64,000 bases of DNA, from assembly GCA_017849435.1 (NCBI GenBank), contig JAFIGY010000014.1, positions 62,001-126,000 of the forward strand, written 5' to 3'. The stretch is from Chitinophaga niabensis. Lineage in GTDB: Bacteria > Bacteroidota > Bacteroidia > Chitinophagales > Chitinophagaceae. Below, in pieces: positions 51,757 to 59,418 of the stretch. The notes under the pieces are model-generated. The model saw nothing but the letters and a program-made list of their open reading frames with translations. It did not search any database and was not told the origin of the DNA. Numbering within the stretch: position 1 is the first letter of the stretch; each line of letters opens with the position of its first letter. The translations under genes and the position numbers were made by a program.

Positions 51757-52992
51757 ATGACGACATTAAATCAACTGGTGGCGGTACAGCTAAGCCCTGA
51801 AGCTATCGTGCACTCAATAGACAGGCTGTCCCATTACCTCGAGCAGGTAAGAGAGGAAAAGCGGTTGATCACGCGGCAGTTGCTGGAGATCACGTATTCA
51901 GGGGATGATACGGATGCCAAGGGCGCCGTTATCAGGCAGCTGCAGGCCTCCATCACCCGTTTGCTGGATATGATACACTTTTATCAGGTGAGTCATCAGT
52001 CGGCACATTCCGGAGACTGGCCGATGCATGATGAGCTGACGACATTCTACACAGAGGTGGATGAAGTGCTGCTGAGCGTGATGATCGGGCTGGATCAGCA
52101 TTTCTCCGAATTGCTGGAGCCGGACCTTCCGCTGCCGTACAGCTACGCGGCGAAGGCAAAGCGACAGCTCGGTATACAGCTTCAGGACCTGGAACGTTTG
52201 CTGCAGGAACTGGGGCTGGATAGCGTGTTGCAGGAGATAGTGATGCGGCCGGTCAAGGATTTTCTGTTGCACACAGATGGCCGCACCAGCTTCCGCACAC
52301 TGAACTTTTACAGAGGGATGCTGAACCTCCTGCAGCAATTCACGGACCTTGGTATCTCGCCTCCTGAAAAGTTTGCGAGGGAAGTTCATTACATATTGCT
52401 GCACCTGAACTTCAACGCGATCGAATACTATCTTTTTTGTATCAACCGGCTGAGAGGAAAGCTCAAGCGGTATGATAACCTGCAGAACAAGATCACCTAC
52501 CTCGCATGGTGTATCAGGGAGATCAAAAGTATCCCCTCTGCTAAAAAAGGGATGGCGCTGGATCATTCTCAGCAACCCATCCTGGAACAGATACAGCAGT
52601 GGCTGGAAGAAGAACGGACTTACCTGCAGGAGCTGCACAGCACTACATCAGCAAACAGTCTGCCATCCATGGGCAATAATGGTAAGGATGTACACGAAAT
52701 ACTGGAGCCATCGGAAAAATTGCAGACGAGCCTTACGGTTCCGCAATTGGCCCTGATGGTACGGATTTACATTGAAGAAGGGATTATCAGGAATACATCG
52801 TTGGGTCAGGTAATATTTTTTATTACCCGCCTGTTGACCACAAAGAAGTCGGAAAGCATGGAGGCCGGTAGCTTTGAGCGGAAGTACGATAATCCAGGCC
52901 TGTCTACCATTACTACCTGTAAGGCTTTGCTCGAGCGCCTGGTGGCGAGGCTGGGAGACTATGAAGAGAAAATCCGGGCCTGCATGGATTGA
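51757..52992 (+). CDS. RteC-like protein with C-terminal winged-helix-like domain
   Basis: 411 residues, no signal peptide. Residues 1-280 are helical and paralogous to the protein encoded at 50622. After a poorly conserved linker (about 285-320), the C-terminal part LTVPQLALMVRIYIEEGIIRN ... SFERKYDNPGLST resembles, at pattern level, the C-terminal helix-turn-helix of RteC proteins (compare the gene at 53068). A DNA-binding role is therefore plausible. The gene ends 75 bases before the RteC gene on the same strand. The relationship to RteC is my inference from eye alignment and should be treated as such. Confidence 0.65.
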   Translation: MTTLNQLVAVQLSPEAIVHSIDRLSHYLEQVREEKRLITRQLLEITYSGDDTDAKGAVIRQLQASITRLLDMIHFYQVSHQSAHSGDWPMHDELTTFYTEVDEVLLSVMIGLDQHFSELLEPDLPLPYSYAAKAKRQLGIQLQDLERLLQELGLDSVLQEIVMRPVKDFLLHTDGRTSFRTLNFYRGMLNLLQQFTDLGISPPEKFAREVHYILLHLNFNAIEYYLFCINRLRGKLKRYDNLQNKITYLAWCIREIKSIPSAKKGMALDHSQQPILEQIQQWLEEERTYLQELHSTTSANSLPSMGNNGKDVHEILEPSEKLQTSLTVPQLALMVRIYIEEGIIRNTSLGQVIFFITRLLTTKKSESMEAGSFERKYDNPGLSTITTCKALLERLVARLGDYEEKIRACMD

Positions 52993-53067
52993 CGTTCCAT
53001 GAAGGCCGTCCATAAAACTTTTATTTAGATCTCCCGGGCTTTTGGGAGGTATTGAAAAAAAAGAAAA

Positions 53068-53910
53068 ATGACAAATCTATTTACGCAGCTCCAGGAGGAG
53101 CTTGATCAACAGCTTGCAATCTTAGAGAAAAAATATCCCAACCTGTTAGAGCGGTACAAAACAGGGGCCGGGATCGCGAGCAAAACGATCGCAAGCATGA
53201 AAGAGCTTATTACAGCAGCCGGGTTCAGGAATGATGAAGAAGAGATATTTTTCTTCAAACACATTCACCCGAAGATACTCAGCAGGAAGATCTACTACAG
53301 CCGGTTGTTTCAGATCGAGGCGGACAAGATAAGGTATTCAAGGGATGCGTATAAACGTTTCCTGGATCAGGAACTGGAGCATTTGAGCGCCTTTATTGAA
53401 ACGCATAGCCTGCTATCGTTGTATTATAATCAGGAGTCGACAGATAAAGACAAGGAGTATTTTCTGCGGAACAGCCAATACAATAATGAGTACCCGGATG
53501 ATCTGGACGATATGCTGGATGTGCGTTATTGTACCCTGGCTTCCGTAAAGCTGGCGGAACTGATCGCGAACGAAGATATCAGGGAATACCTGATGAAGAA
53601 GATACAGGAGGTGTATGAACAGATCAAGCGGGGCGAGACGTTGAAACCCAAGCCGCAGTGGACAATGACAAAAGCAGATCTGGTAGAACTGATCTATGCG
53701 CTGGGAGTAGGTAAATGCTTCAACAATGGTGATGTGGAATTGAAGCAGTTGTTTGATGCGTTGGGGGATTATTGGGGCGTAGACCTGAGCCATGCACATA
53801 CCTATATGAGAGATATCCGGGAGCGCAAAAAGGACAAGACCAGCTTTCTGTCGTACCTCCTGGAAAGCCTGCGCGGGGAGATCGAAAAGGACGAGGAGGC
53901 GGAAGGATAG
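53068..53910 (+). CDS. RteC-family regulatory protein
   Basis: 280 residues. The N-terminal helical domain has EEEIFFFKHIHPKILSRKIYY, and the C-terminal winged-helix region reads WTMTKADLVELIYALGVGKC, FNNGDVELKQLFDALGDYWG, and ends with RDIRERKKDKTSFLSYLLES. This matches the RteC family, named for the regulator that activates excision genes in Bacteroides conjugative transposons. In non-mobile genomic copies the target is unknown, and no integrase or tra gene is seen here. Its gene follows the RteC-like gene at 51757 by 75 bases. Confidence 0.88.
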   Translation: MTNLFTQLQEELDQQLAILEKKYPNLLERYKTGAGIASKTIASMKELITAAGFRNDEEEIFFFKHIHPKILSRKIYYSRLFQIEADKIRYSRDAYKRFLDQELEHLSAFIETHSLLSLYYNQESTDKDKEYFLRNSQYNNEYPDDLDDMLDVRYCTLASVKLAELIANEDIREYLMKKIQEVYEQIKRGETLKPKPQWTMTKADLVELIYALGVGKCFNNGDVELKQLFDALGDYWGVDLSHAHTYMRDIRERKKDKTSFLSYLLESLRGEIEKDEEAEG

Positions 53911-54002
53911 CCACCTTCGCGGGATGGCCTTTCATCCATTTAATTATATCCGGGTAAAGAAATTATTATCTTTAGTTCCCGAACAAACCGGATGTAATCA
54001 AT

Positions 54003-55565
54003 ATGATAAGGTCATTTTCTCTCTTGCTGGGGTGTTTACTCTTCGCCCGGATCACATCGGCTCAACAACAATGCCCGATTATACCGCTCCCTGAACAATA
54101 TGAACAGGTGAACGGGCAATTCCTGCTAAATGATAATACTCCCATCGTGGTCACCGATATGGGATTGGAAGCAGCAGCCTATACACTTCAGAAACAGTTG
54201 CTGAAATACACCGGTGCGCGCGTGAGTATACAAACCAGGGCAGCCCGTCCGTCCATTATCCTGCGGCGTCAGAAAGGGCTGGCAAATGAAGCTTATACAC
54301 TAAGCATGAGTGGTAAATCCGTGGAGATCAGCGCCACGTCCGACGAAGGAATATTTTACGGGACCATTTCTTTCCTGCAACTGGCCAGAAAAGCCAAAGG
54401 TCAACCCATCGCCTGCTGGAATATCAAGGATGCTCCCCTGTACAGGTGGAGGGGCTTTATGCTGGACGAATCAAGACATTTTTTCGGCAAAGAAGAAGTG
54501 AAGAAGTTGCTGGATGAAATGGCATTCTACAAACTCAATCGCTTTCACTGGCATCTGACAGATGAACCGGGGTGGCGCATCGAGATCAAACAATACCCCC
54601 GCCTGGCGCTGGTAGGAGGGATCGGCAGTTATACGGATTCCACAGCCCCGGCAAAATATTACACCCAGCAGGATGTGGAAGAGATTGTAGCATATGCCCG
54701 CGAAAGACAGATCACGGTTATTCCTGAGATAGACATGCCGGGTCATGCTACCGCCGCTAACAAAGCTTATCCGGAGTTTAGTGGCGGCGGGTCCGCGCGG
54801 TATCCCGAGTTTACTTTCAATCCCGGCAGAGAGGGTACTTACCAATATCTCAGTAATGTGCTGAAAGAAGTGGATGCCTTGTTCCCCTCCCAGATGATCC
54901 ACATCGGTGGCGATGAAGTAAGCTTCGGAACGGAGAAATGGAAAACAGATCCCGATGTACAGGCACTGATGAAAAAAGAAAACCTGCCTACGCTGGAAGC
55001 GGTGGAACATTATTTTGTGAAGCGGATGGCAGATACACTGCTTCGGCTCAACAACCTGGTATTAGGCTGGGATGAAGTAACCGCCTCCGCTTTACCAGCG
55101 AAACAAACGATCGTGTTTTGGTGGCGGCAGGAAAAACCGGAACAACTGAAGAACGCGCTGGATAAAGGATATAAGGTAGTGCTCTGTCCGCGTCTGCCCT
55201 TTTACTACGATTTTGTGCAGGATAGTTCTAACCTAGTAGGGCGCAGATGGAGCGGGAGTTTTAACCCACTGAGAAGCATATACGAATTTTCCACGGCTAA
55301 GTTTCCGGCCGCTGTAAATGGAAATAACCCGCTGATAGAAGGTATTCAGGCGAACCTGTGGACGGAGACTATCGCTTCCGTACAACGCATGCACTATATG
55401 ACCTTCCCCCGCTTGCTGGCCTTGGCAGAAGCAGCCTGGACGAGCCCGGACAAGAAGGATTTTGTGCAGTTCGAAAAACGGCTGAAAGGGTTTTTACCAT
55501 TGCTGAAACAGCAGGGCATCTATTATTTCGATAATCCTAAACAAACACCGGAACCCATCAGGTAA
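54003..55565 (+). CDS. GH20 beta-N-acetylhexosaminidase
   Basis: 520 residues with a signal peptide at 1-20 (ITSAQ). An N-terminal GH20b domain (about 22-145) precedes the TIM barrel: RWRGFMLDESRHFFGKEEVK, FHWHLTDEPGWRIEIK, VIPEIDMPGHATAANKAYPE and the catalytic Asp304-Glu305 pair in HIGGDEVSFG. It removes terminal beta-GlcNAc or beta-GalNAc residues. That activity would fit glycosaminoglycan or mucin sugars as well as chitin oligomers, so a link to the locus at 1629-28904 is possible but not shown. It is followed 16 bases later by the M1 peptidase gene, probably in one operon. Confidence 0.95.
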   Translation: MIRSFSLLLGCLLFARITSAQQQCPIIPLPEQYEQVNGQFLLNDNTPIVVTDMGLEAAAYTLQKQLLKYTGARVSIQTRAARPSIILRRQKGLANEAYTLSMSGKSVEISATSDEGIFYGTISFLQLARKAKGQPIACWNIKDAPLYRWRGFMLDESRHFFGKEEVKKLLDEMAFYKLNRFHWHLTDEPGWRIEIKQYPRLALVGGIGSYTDSTAPAKYYTQQDVEEIVAYARERQITVIPEIDMPGHATAANKAYPEFSGGGSARYPEFTFNPGREGTYQYLSNVLKEVDALFPSQMIHIGGDEVSFGTEKWKTDPDVQALMKKENLPTLEAVEHYFVKRMADTLLRLNNLVLGWDEVTASALPAKQTIVFWWRQEKPEQLKNALDKGYKVVLCPRLPFYYDFVQDSSNLVGRRWSGSFNPLRSIYEFSTAKFPAAVNGNNPLIEGIQANLWTETIASVQRMHYMTFPRLLALAEAAWTSPDKKDFVQFEKRLKGFLPLLKQQGIYYFDNPKQTPEPIR

Positions 55566-55581
55566 TCATAAAAGCAATTCC

Positions 55582-57432
55582 ATGAAATACGCAATGCTCG
55601 CAGGGGTGCTGCTGGTAGCCGCCGCCTGCCAGACGCCCACACCAAAACAAACACAGGAAGTGCCTGCCGCAAAGGACCAGCATACATTGTCCAATGCGGA
55701 TAGCATCAGGATGCAGCACCTGAGCCTTGATGTTGCCGTGAATTTTGAACAGCATCAGATCAGCGGCCAGGCTGTGTGGACGATCGAAAACCCGTCCAAA
55801 TTGCCTGTACTGAAACTGGATACGTATGGATTGACGATAGACAGCGTGACGGTCGATGGAAAGAAAGTGCCGCACACCCTCGACCCTACACTCCCTCACC
55901 TCGGCAACCGCCTGAACATCCCGGTGGAAGCGGCCTCCCGGAAAGTGGCCATCTGGTACAAGACCGGCAGCAAAGCCACAGCACTGCAATGGCTGGAACC
56001 ATCACAAACACTGGGCAGGAAACATCCTTTCCTCTACACCCAGTCGGAATCCATCTACGCCCGCACCTGGATCCCTTGTCCCGACGGGCCCGGTATCCGC
56101 TTCACCTACGATGCCTGTGTAACTGTTCCCAAAGGACTGATGGCGCTCATGAGCGCTGAAAACACCCAGCAGCGCAGCGATAGCGGCATCTATCATTTTA
56201 AAATGGAACAACCCGTACCCGCCTACCTCATGGCGCTCGCCGCAGGAGACATCGCCTTCCGTGCGATCGACCAACGGACAGGGGTATACGCAGAACCGGC
56301 TATGCTGGAAAAAGCGCACTATGAACTGGGGGAGGTCGGTAAAATGGTCAGCACCGCAGAATCCCTCTATGGCCCCTACAGATGGGGACGGTATGATGTG
56401 CTCATCCTGCCTCCCGGATTCCCGCTGGGCGGCATGGAGAACCCGAGACTAACGTTCAGCACGCCCACTATCATCGCCGGAGACCGATCCCTGGTATCGC
56501 TGATTGCGCATGAGCTGGCCCATAGCTGGAGCGGTAACCTCGTAACCAATGCTACCTGGGAAGACTTCTGGCTGAACGAAGGCTTTACAGTGTATTTCGA
56601 ACGCCGTATCATGGAAGCTATGATGGGAGCGGATTATGCAGATATGTTGTGGGAGCTGGGTTACCAGGATCTTGAAAACGAAGTGAAAAGTCTGGGTAAA
56701 GACAGCAAGGATACACATCTTAAACTGGACCTTAAAGACCGGGATCCTGATGACGGGCTTACCAGTATCGCTTATGAGAAAGGTGCGCACTTTCTCCGGC
56801 TGATCGAAGAAACGGCCGGCCGCGCCAAACTGGACACCTTCCTTCGCCACTATTTCGACGGGCATGCCTTCCAGACCATGAGCACGGAACAGTTCCTGCA
56901 ATACCTGGATGCGAACCTGATCCAAGGAGATACGACCCTGGCCCGTAAGATCAATATCAAAGCCTGGGTATACGGTCCCGGTATCCCCGCCAACTGTCCG
57001 CGGGTACCGCAGAAACGTTTTGAGAAAGTAGATGCGGAACGCAACCGCTTCCTGCAGGGAACAGCCGCTACGCAATTGGCAACACAGGGCTGGACTTCGC
57101 ACGAATGGCTGCACTTCCTTCGCAAAATGCCGCAGCCGCTGACTGTAGCGCAAATGGAACAGCTGGACAAAGCTTTCCATTTTACGCAAACCGGTAACAG
57201 CGAAGTAGCGGATCGCTGGTTCATTATGTCCGTGGCGGCGGATTACACACCGGCTTATGGCAGCATGGAGCAATTCCTTAGCACCGTAGGCCGTCGTAAA
57301 TTCCTGACCCCGCTCTACACAGAAATGATGAAAACCCCGAAAGGGCAGGAAATGGCGAAGCGCATCTACGGAAAATACAAACAGAATTATCATCCGCTCG
57401 CACAGGAAACGCTGGACAAGCTGATCAAATAA
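55582..57432 (+). CDS. M1 aminopeptidase, leukotriene-A4-hydrolase-like lipoprotein
   Basis: 616 residues. A lipobox Cys in VAAACQTPT makes it a probable lipoprotein. The N-terminal beta-saddle is followed by PLGGMENPRLTF (the GxMEN exopeptidase motif) and the zinc site HELAH at 310-314 with third ligand Glu333 (WLNEG). The C-terminal helical domain (about 480-616), with WLHFLRKMPQPLTVAQMEQL, matches the leukotriene-A4 hydrolase C-terminal domain. It cleaves N-terminal residues of peptides outside the cytoplasmic membrane. It follows the GH20 gene by 16 bases. Confidence 0.94.
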   Translation: MKYAMLAGVLLVAAACQTPTPKQTQEVPAAKDQHTLSNADSIRMQHLSLDVAVNFEQHQISGQAVWTIENPSKLPVLKLDTYGLTIDSVTVDGKKVPHTLDPTLPHLGNRLNIPVEAASRKVAIWYKTGSKATALQWLEPSQTLGRKHPFLYTQSESIYARTWIPCPDGPGIRFTYDACVTVPKGLMALMSAENTQQRSDSGIYHFKMEQPVPAYLMALAAGDIAFRAIDQRTGVYAEPAMLEKAHYELGEVGKMVSTAESLYGPYRWGRYDVLILPPGFPLGGMENPRLTFSTPTIIAGDRSLVSLIAHELAHSWSGNLVTNATWEDFWLNEGFTVYFERRIMEAMMGADYADMLWELGYQDLENEVKSLGKDSKDTHLKLDLKDRDPDDGLTSIAYEKGAHFLRLIEETAGRAKLDTFLRHYFDGHAFQTMSTEQFLQYLDANLIQGDTTLARKINIKAWVYGPGIPANCPRVPQKRFEKVDAERNRFLQGTAATQLATQGWTSHEWLHFLRKMPQPLTVAQMEQLDKAFHFTQTGNSEVADRWFIMSVAADYTPAYGSMEQFLSTVGRRKFLTPLYTEMMKTPKGQEMAKRIYGKYKQNYHPLAQETLDKLIK

Positions 57433-57439
57433 CTACTTC

Positions 57440-57470
57440 AGGGGGATGTTGCACAACAGCGCATCCCCCT
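57440..57470. terminator. Hairpin shared by convergent genes
   Basis: AGGGGGATG (57440-57448) pairs with CATCCCCCT (57462-57470), a 9-bp stem, in the gap between the peptidase and the DUF1345 gene. No strong T tract follows in either direction, so termination strength is uncertain. Confidence 0.5.
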
Positions 57471-58152
57471 AATGTTTTAAACCTGCAATGAGGTTAATGG
57501 TGAGGGCAACCACAAAAGTGTTCAGCAGGAAGGAGATCAGTCCGTGTACCAGTGCAGTGCGCCGGATCAGCCGGGAAGTGATCTGCACATCAGACACCTG
57601 GAAGGTCATGCCGATCACAAAAGCGAAGTACGCGAAATCAAGATAATCAGGTTTGCCTTCATGCGGGAACTCAAGCCCTGCCGCATGTTTAGATCGATCG
57701 TTCTTATCGTCCCCATAATAAAGCCGCGCATAATGCACACTGAAAGTGGTATGCACCATCGCCCAGGAAGCCAGCATGCCCGTGATCACTGCGGGAAGGT
57801 AGATATCCCCTGTTTCTTCTTTGGCCAGTAGCAATAACAGCACAGCGACCATACTGAAGAAAGAAGCCAGCAGTATCACGAGGAAAACAAAAATGCGGCT
57901 CCCGTCATCTATCTGCGCCCGTTTCCGGATCTCTTCCGGTGTACGGTAAAAGAAGGTTACCCAACTCACAGCGATATAACAGAAAGCAAATACATCCCAC
58001 AATAATATATACACCACCAGCGGTGTCAGTTTTGTCTGGTGCAAGAAAAAGAATGCAGCAGCCGTCGCAATAAGGCTTAATAGTACACGCTGCAGCGGAT
58101 GCAGCTGCAACAGGAAGCGAATGGTTTTGTTTCGCGATGTTCGATCAGGCAT
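57469..58152 (-). CDS. DUF1345 integral membrane protein
   Basis: 227 residues from the ATG at 58152. About six membrane segments are visible: VLLSLIATAAAFFFLH, LVVYILLWDVFAFCYIAVSW, IFVFLVILLASFFSMVAVLLL, LPAVITGMLASWAMVHTTF, LDFAYFAFVIGMTF and ISFLLNTFVVALTINLIAG. The motif TFSVHYARLYYG and the DYLDFAYFAF block are typical of DUF1345. Function is unknown; the family is widespread among aerobic bacteria. It is a single gene, convergent with the M1 peptidase gene. Confidence 0.92.
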   Translation of the reverse strand: MPDRTSRNKTIRFLLQLHPLQRVLLSLIATAAAFFFLHQTKLTPLVVYILLWDVFAFCYIAVSWVTFFYRTPEEIRKRAQIDDGSRIFVFLVILLASFFSMVAVLLLLLAKEETGDIYLPAVITGMLASWAMVHTTFSVHYARLYYGDDKNDRSKHAAGLEFPHEGKPDYLDFAYFAFVIGMTFQVSDVQITSRLIRRTALVHGLISFLLNTFVVALTINLIAGLKH

Positions 58153-58316
58153 ATATATAAAGATAAGGATTCCCTTTTCAGACGGAATGAACAAATAGTC
58201 GTATTGAAGAAAAACTACGTACGGGTTCAGGTATTAATACGCTTTCCCTCCGATGTACCCATGACTAACTTGCATACCTATACTTCGATTGTTTAACACC
58301 AAAATTGAATATTGAT

Positions 58317-58892
58317 ATGAAAAAACTTTCCCTTTTTTGTTTGTTGGGTCTCGGTATATTCGCTTTCACTGCATGTACGAAAGAAGGTCCTGTTGGACCT
58401 CAGGGCCCGCAGGGTGCACAAGGTGCACAAGGCGCACAAGGTAACGCCGGAACACCAGGCGCACAAGGCCCGCAGGGTCCGCAAGGTAATGCCAATGTAT
58501 ATTCGAAGACTATTGCGCTTGCCAGCATTACCTGGACGCCGACAGCTTTATATGGCACCAATTACTTAACAACCAGTTTTAGTATTCCGGAGATCGATGC
58601 GGATATTGTCAACAACGGCGCAGTATTGGTGTATGGAGGATTTAATTATGCGGAGCCCTGGACAGCCCTTCCGCTTACCTACCTCGAAGGAACTAAAACG
58701 TCCTATTGGGCTTTTGGGGTGAAGATAGGTGGCGTTACCATTCGGTATAGCAATTCTGCGAATACGACGCCCGGTACGCCCGCTATCCCGTTCAAAGTGG
58801 TGCTCATCAGAGGCAACGCATTGGGAAGGATGGCAGGAGTAGATTTCAGGAATTACGAAGAAGTGAAACGGGTCTTCCGGTTGAAAGATTAA
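58317..58892 (+). CDS. Collagen-like (GXX-repeat) lipoprotein
   Basis: 191 residues from the ATG at 58317; an ATG four codons upstream is less likely. The lipobox Cys is in AFTACTKEG. Residues about 24-60 are twelve uninterrupted collagen-type triplets (GPQ, GAQ, GNA, GTP and similar). A C-terminal beta-rich domain of about 125 residues follows, with WTPTALYGTNYLTTSF and GVKIGGVTIRYSN. Short GPQ stalks in Bacteroidota lipoproteins usually trimerise and project a head domain from the cell surface. The function of the head is unknown. It is a single gene with its own terminator. Confidence 0.9.
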   Translation: MKKLSLFCLLGLGIFAFTACTKEGPVGPQGPQGAQGAQGAQGNAGTPGAQGPQGPQGNANVYSKTIALASITWTPTALYGTNYLTTSFSIPEIDADIVNNGAVLVYGGFNYAEPWTALPLTYLEGTKTSYWAFGVKIGGVTIRYSNSANTTPGTPAIPFKVVLIRGNALGRMAGVDFRNYEEVKRVFRLKD

Positions 58893-58912
58893 AACAGGTC
58901 AGAACCCATAGG

Positions 58913-58946
58913 AAAAAGGGCTGGGAGCTATTCCCGGCCCTTTTTT
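58913..58946 (+). terminator. Rho-independent terminator after the collagen-like gene
   Basis: A 14-bp stem with one G-T pair (AAAAAGGGCTGGGA at 58913-58926, TCCCGGCCCTTTTT from 58932) and loop GCTAT, ending in T6. It lies 20 bases after the stop codon. Confidence 0.9.
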
Positions 58947-59054
58947 GTGGAATGGGCCCACCGCGGCCATGGTAGCTTTAAGCTTTCATAAAGTTTCATA
59001 TCCTATTGCGAATCCGTTTCATTATTTGTTACGATTAATTAACTATAATTTAAT

Positions 59055-59085
59055 TTTGTTAAATTTCATTTTTTCTCTACTTTCG
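59055..59085 (+). promoter_or_regulatory. Bacteroidota promoter (-33 TTTG, -7 TACTTTCG)
   Basis: TTTG at 59055-59058 and TACTTTCG at 59078-59085 are separated by 19 bases, the spacing of the Bacteroidota sigma-A promoter (TTTG-N19-TAnnTTTG, one mismatch). It would start transcription near 59092, more than 320 bases upstream of the susC ATG. Confidence 0.65.
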
Positions 59086-59091
59086 TATTCT

Positions 59092-59418
59092 CTCACCTTC
59101 ACCCTGAATGGTGGGCCGATGTAGAGGAGTTCCACTGTTACCTGGATTTTAAAACCAGGATTGTCATTAGCCAGGATTTTTTTTTGGACAGGTTGCCGCC
59201 GGTATTACAGGTGCCATTTATTACAGCTTTTTAAAGCCAGCATAGGCCAAAATGCATGGTCTGATATCGTTTTTTGCCATAAAAAAACGGTCAGGGAAAG
59301 TTTTTTTAATAACAAGGATCACCGGCATCTGCCCTTCGTTTTCAAATATATCTGCTGCGAACTGAATCAATCTATCAATTCCTATTAAGTCTGGGTTACC
59401 AAACAAAAACGTTGTTGC
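59092..59418 (+). other. Long 5' leader of the fourth susC gene
   Basis: About 325 untranslated bases lie between the predicted start and the susC ATG. No gene is seen in it on either strand. It contains a small hairpin (CCTGG at 59141, CCAGG at 59155) and a T-rich stretch at about 59175-59185. The length would allow leader-based control, but no known riboswitch was recognised. Confidence 0.4.

Noticed and set aside
53020-53055. CTCCC...GGGAG hairpin as a terminator between the 411-residue and RteC genes
   Set aside because: The stem is only 5 bp and is followed by A-rich sequence, not T; the two genes may be co-transcribed.
48647-53910. Conjugative transposon suggested by the RteC protein
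   Set aside because: No integrase, excisionase, mobilisation or tra genes are seen, so the RteC gene is treated as a chromosomal regulator.
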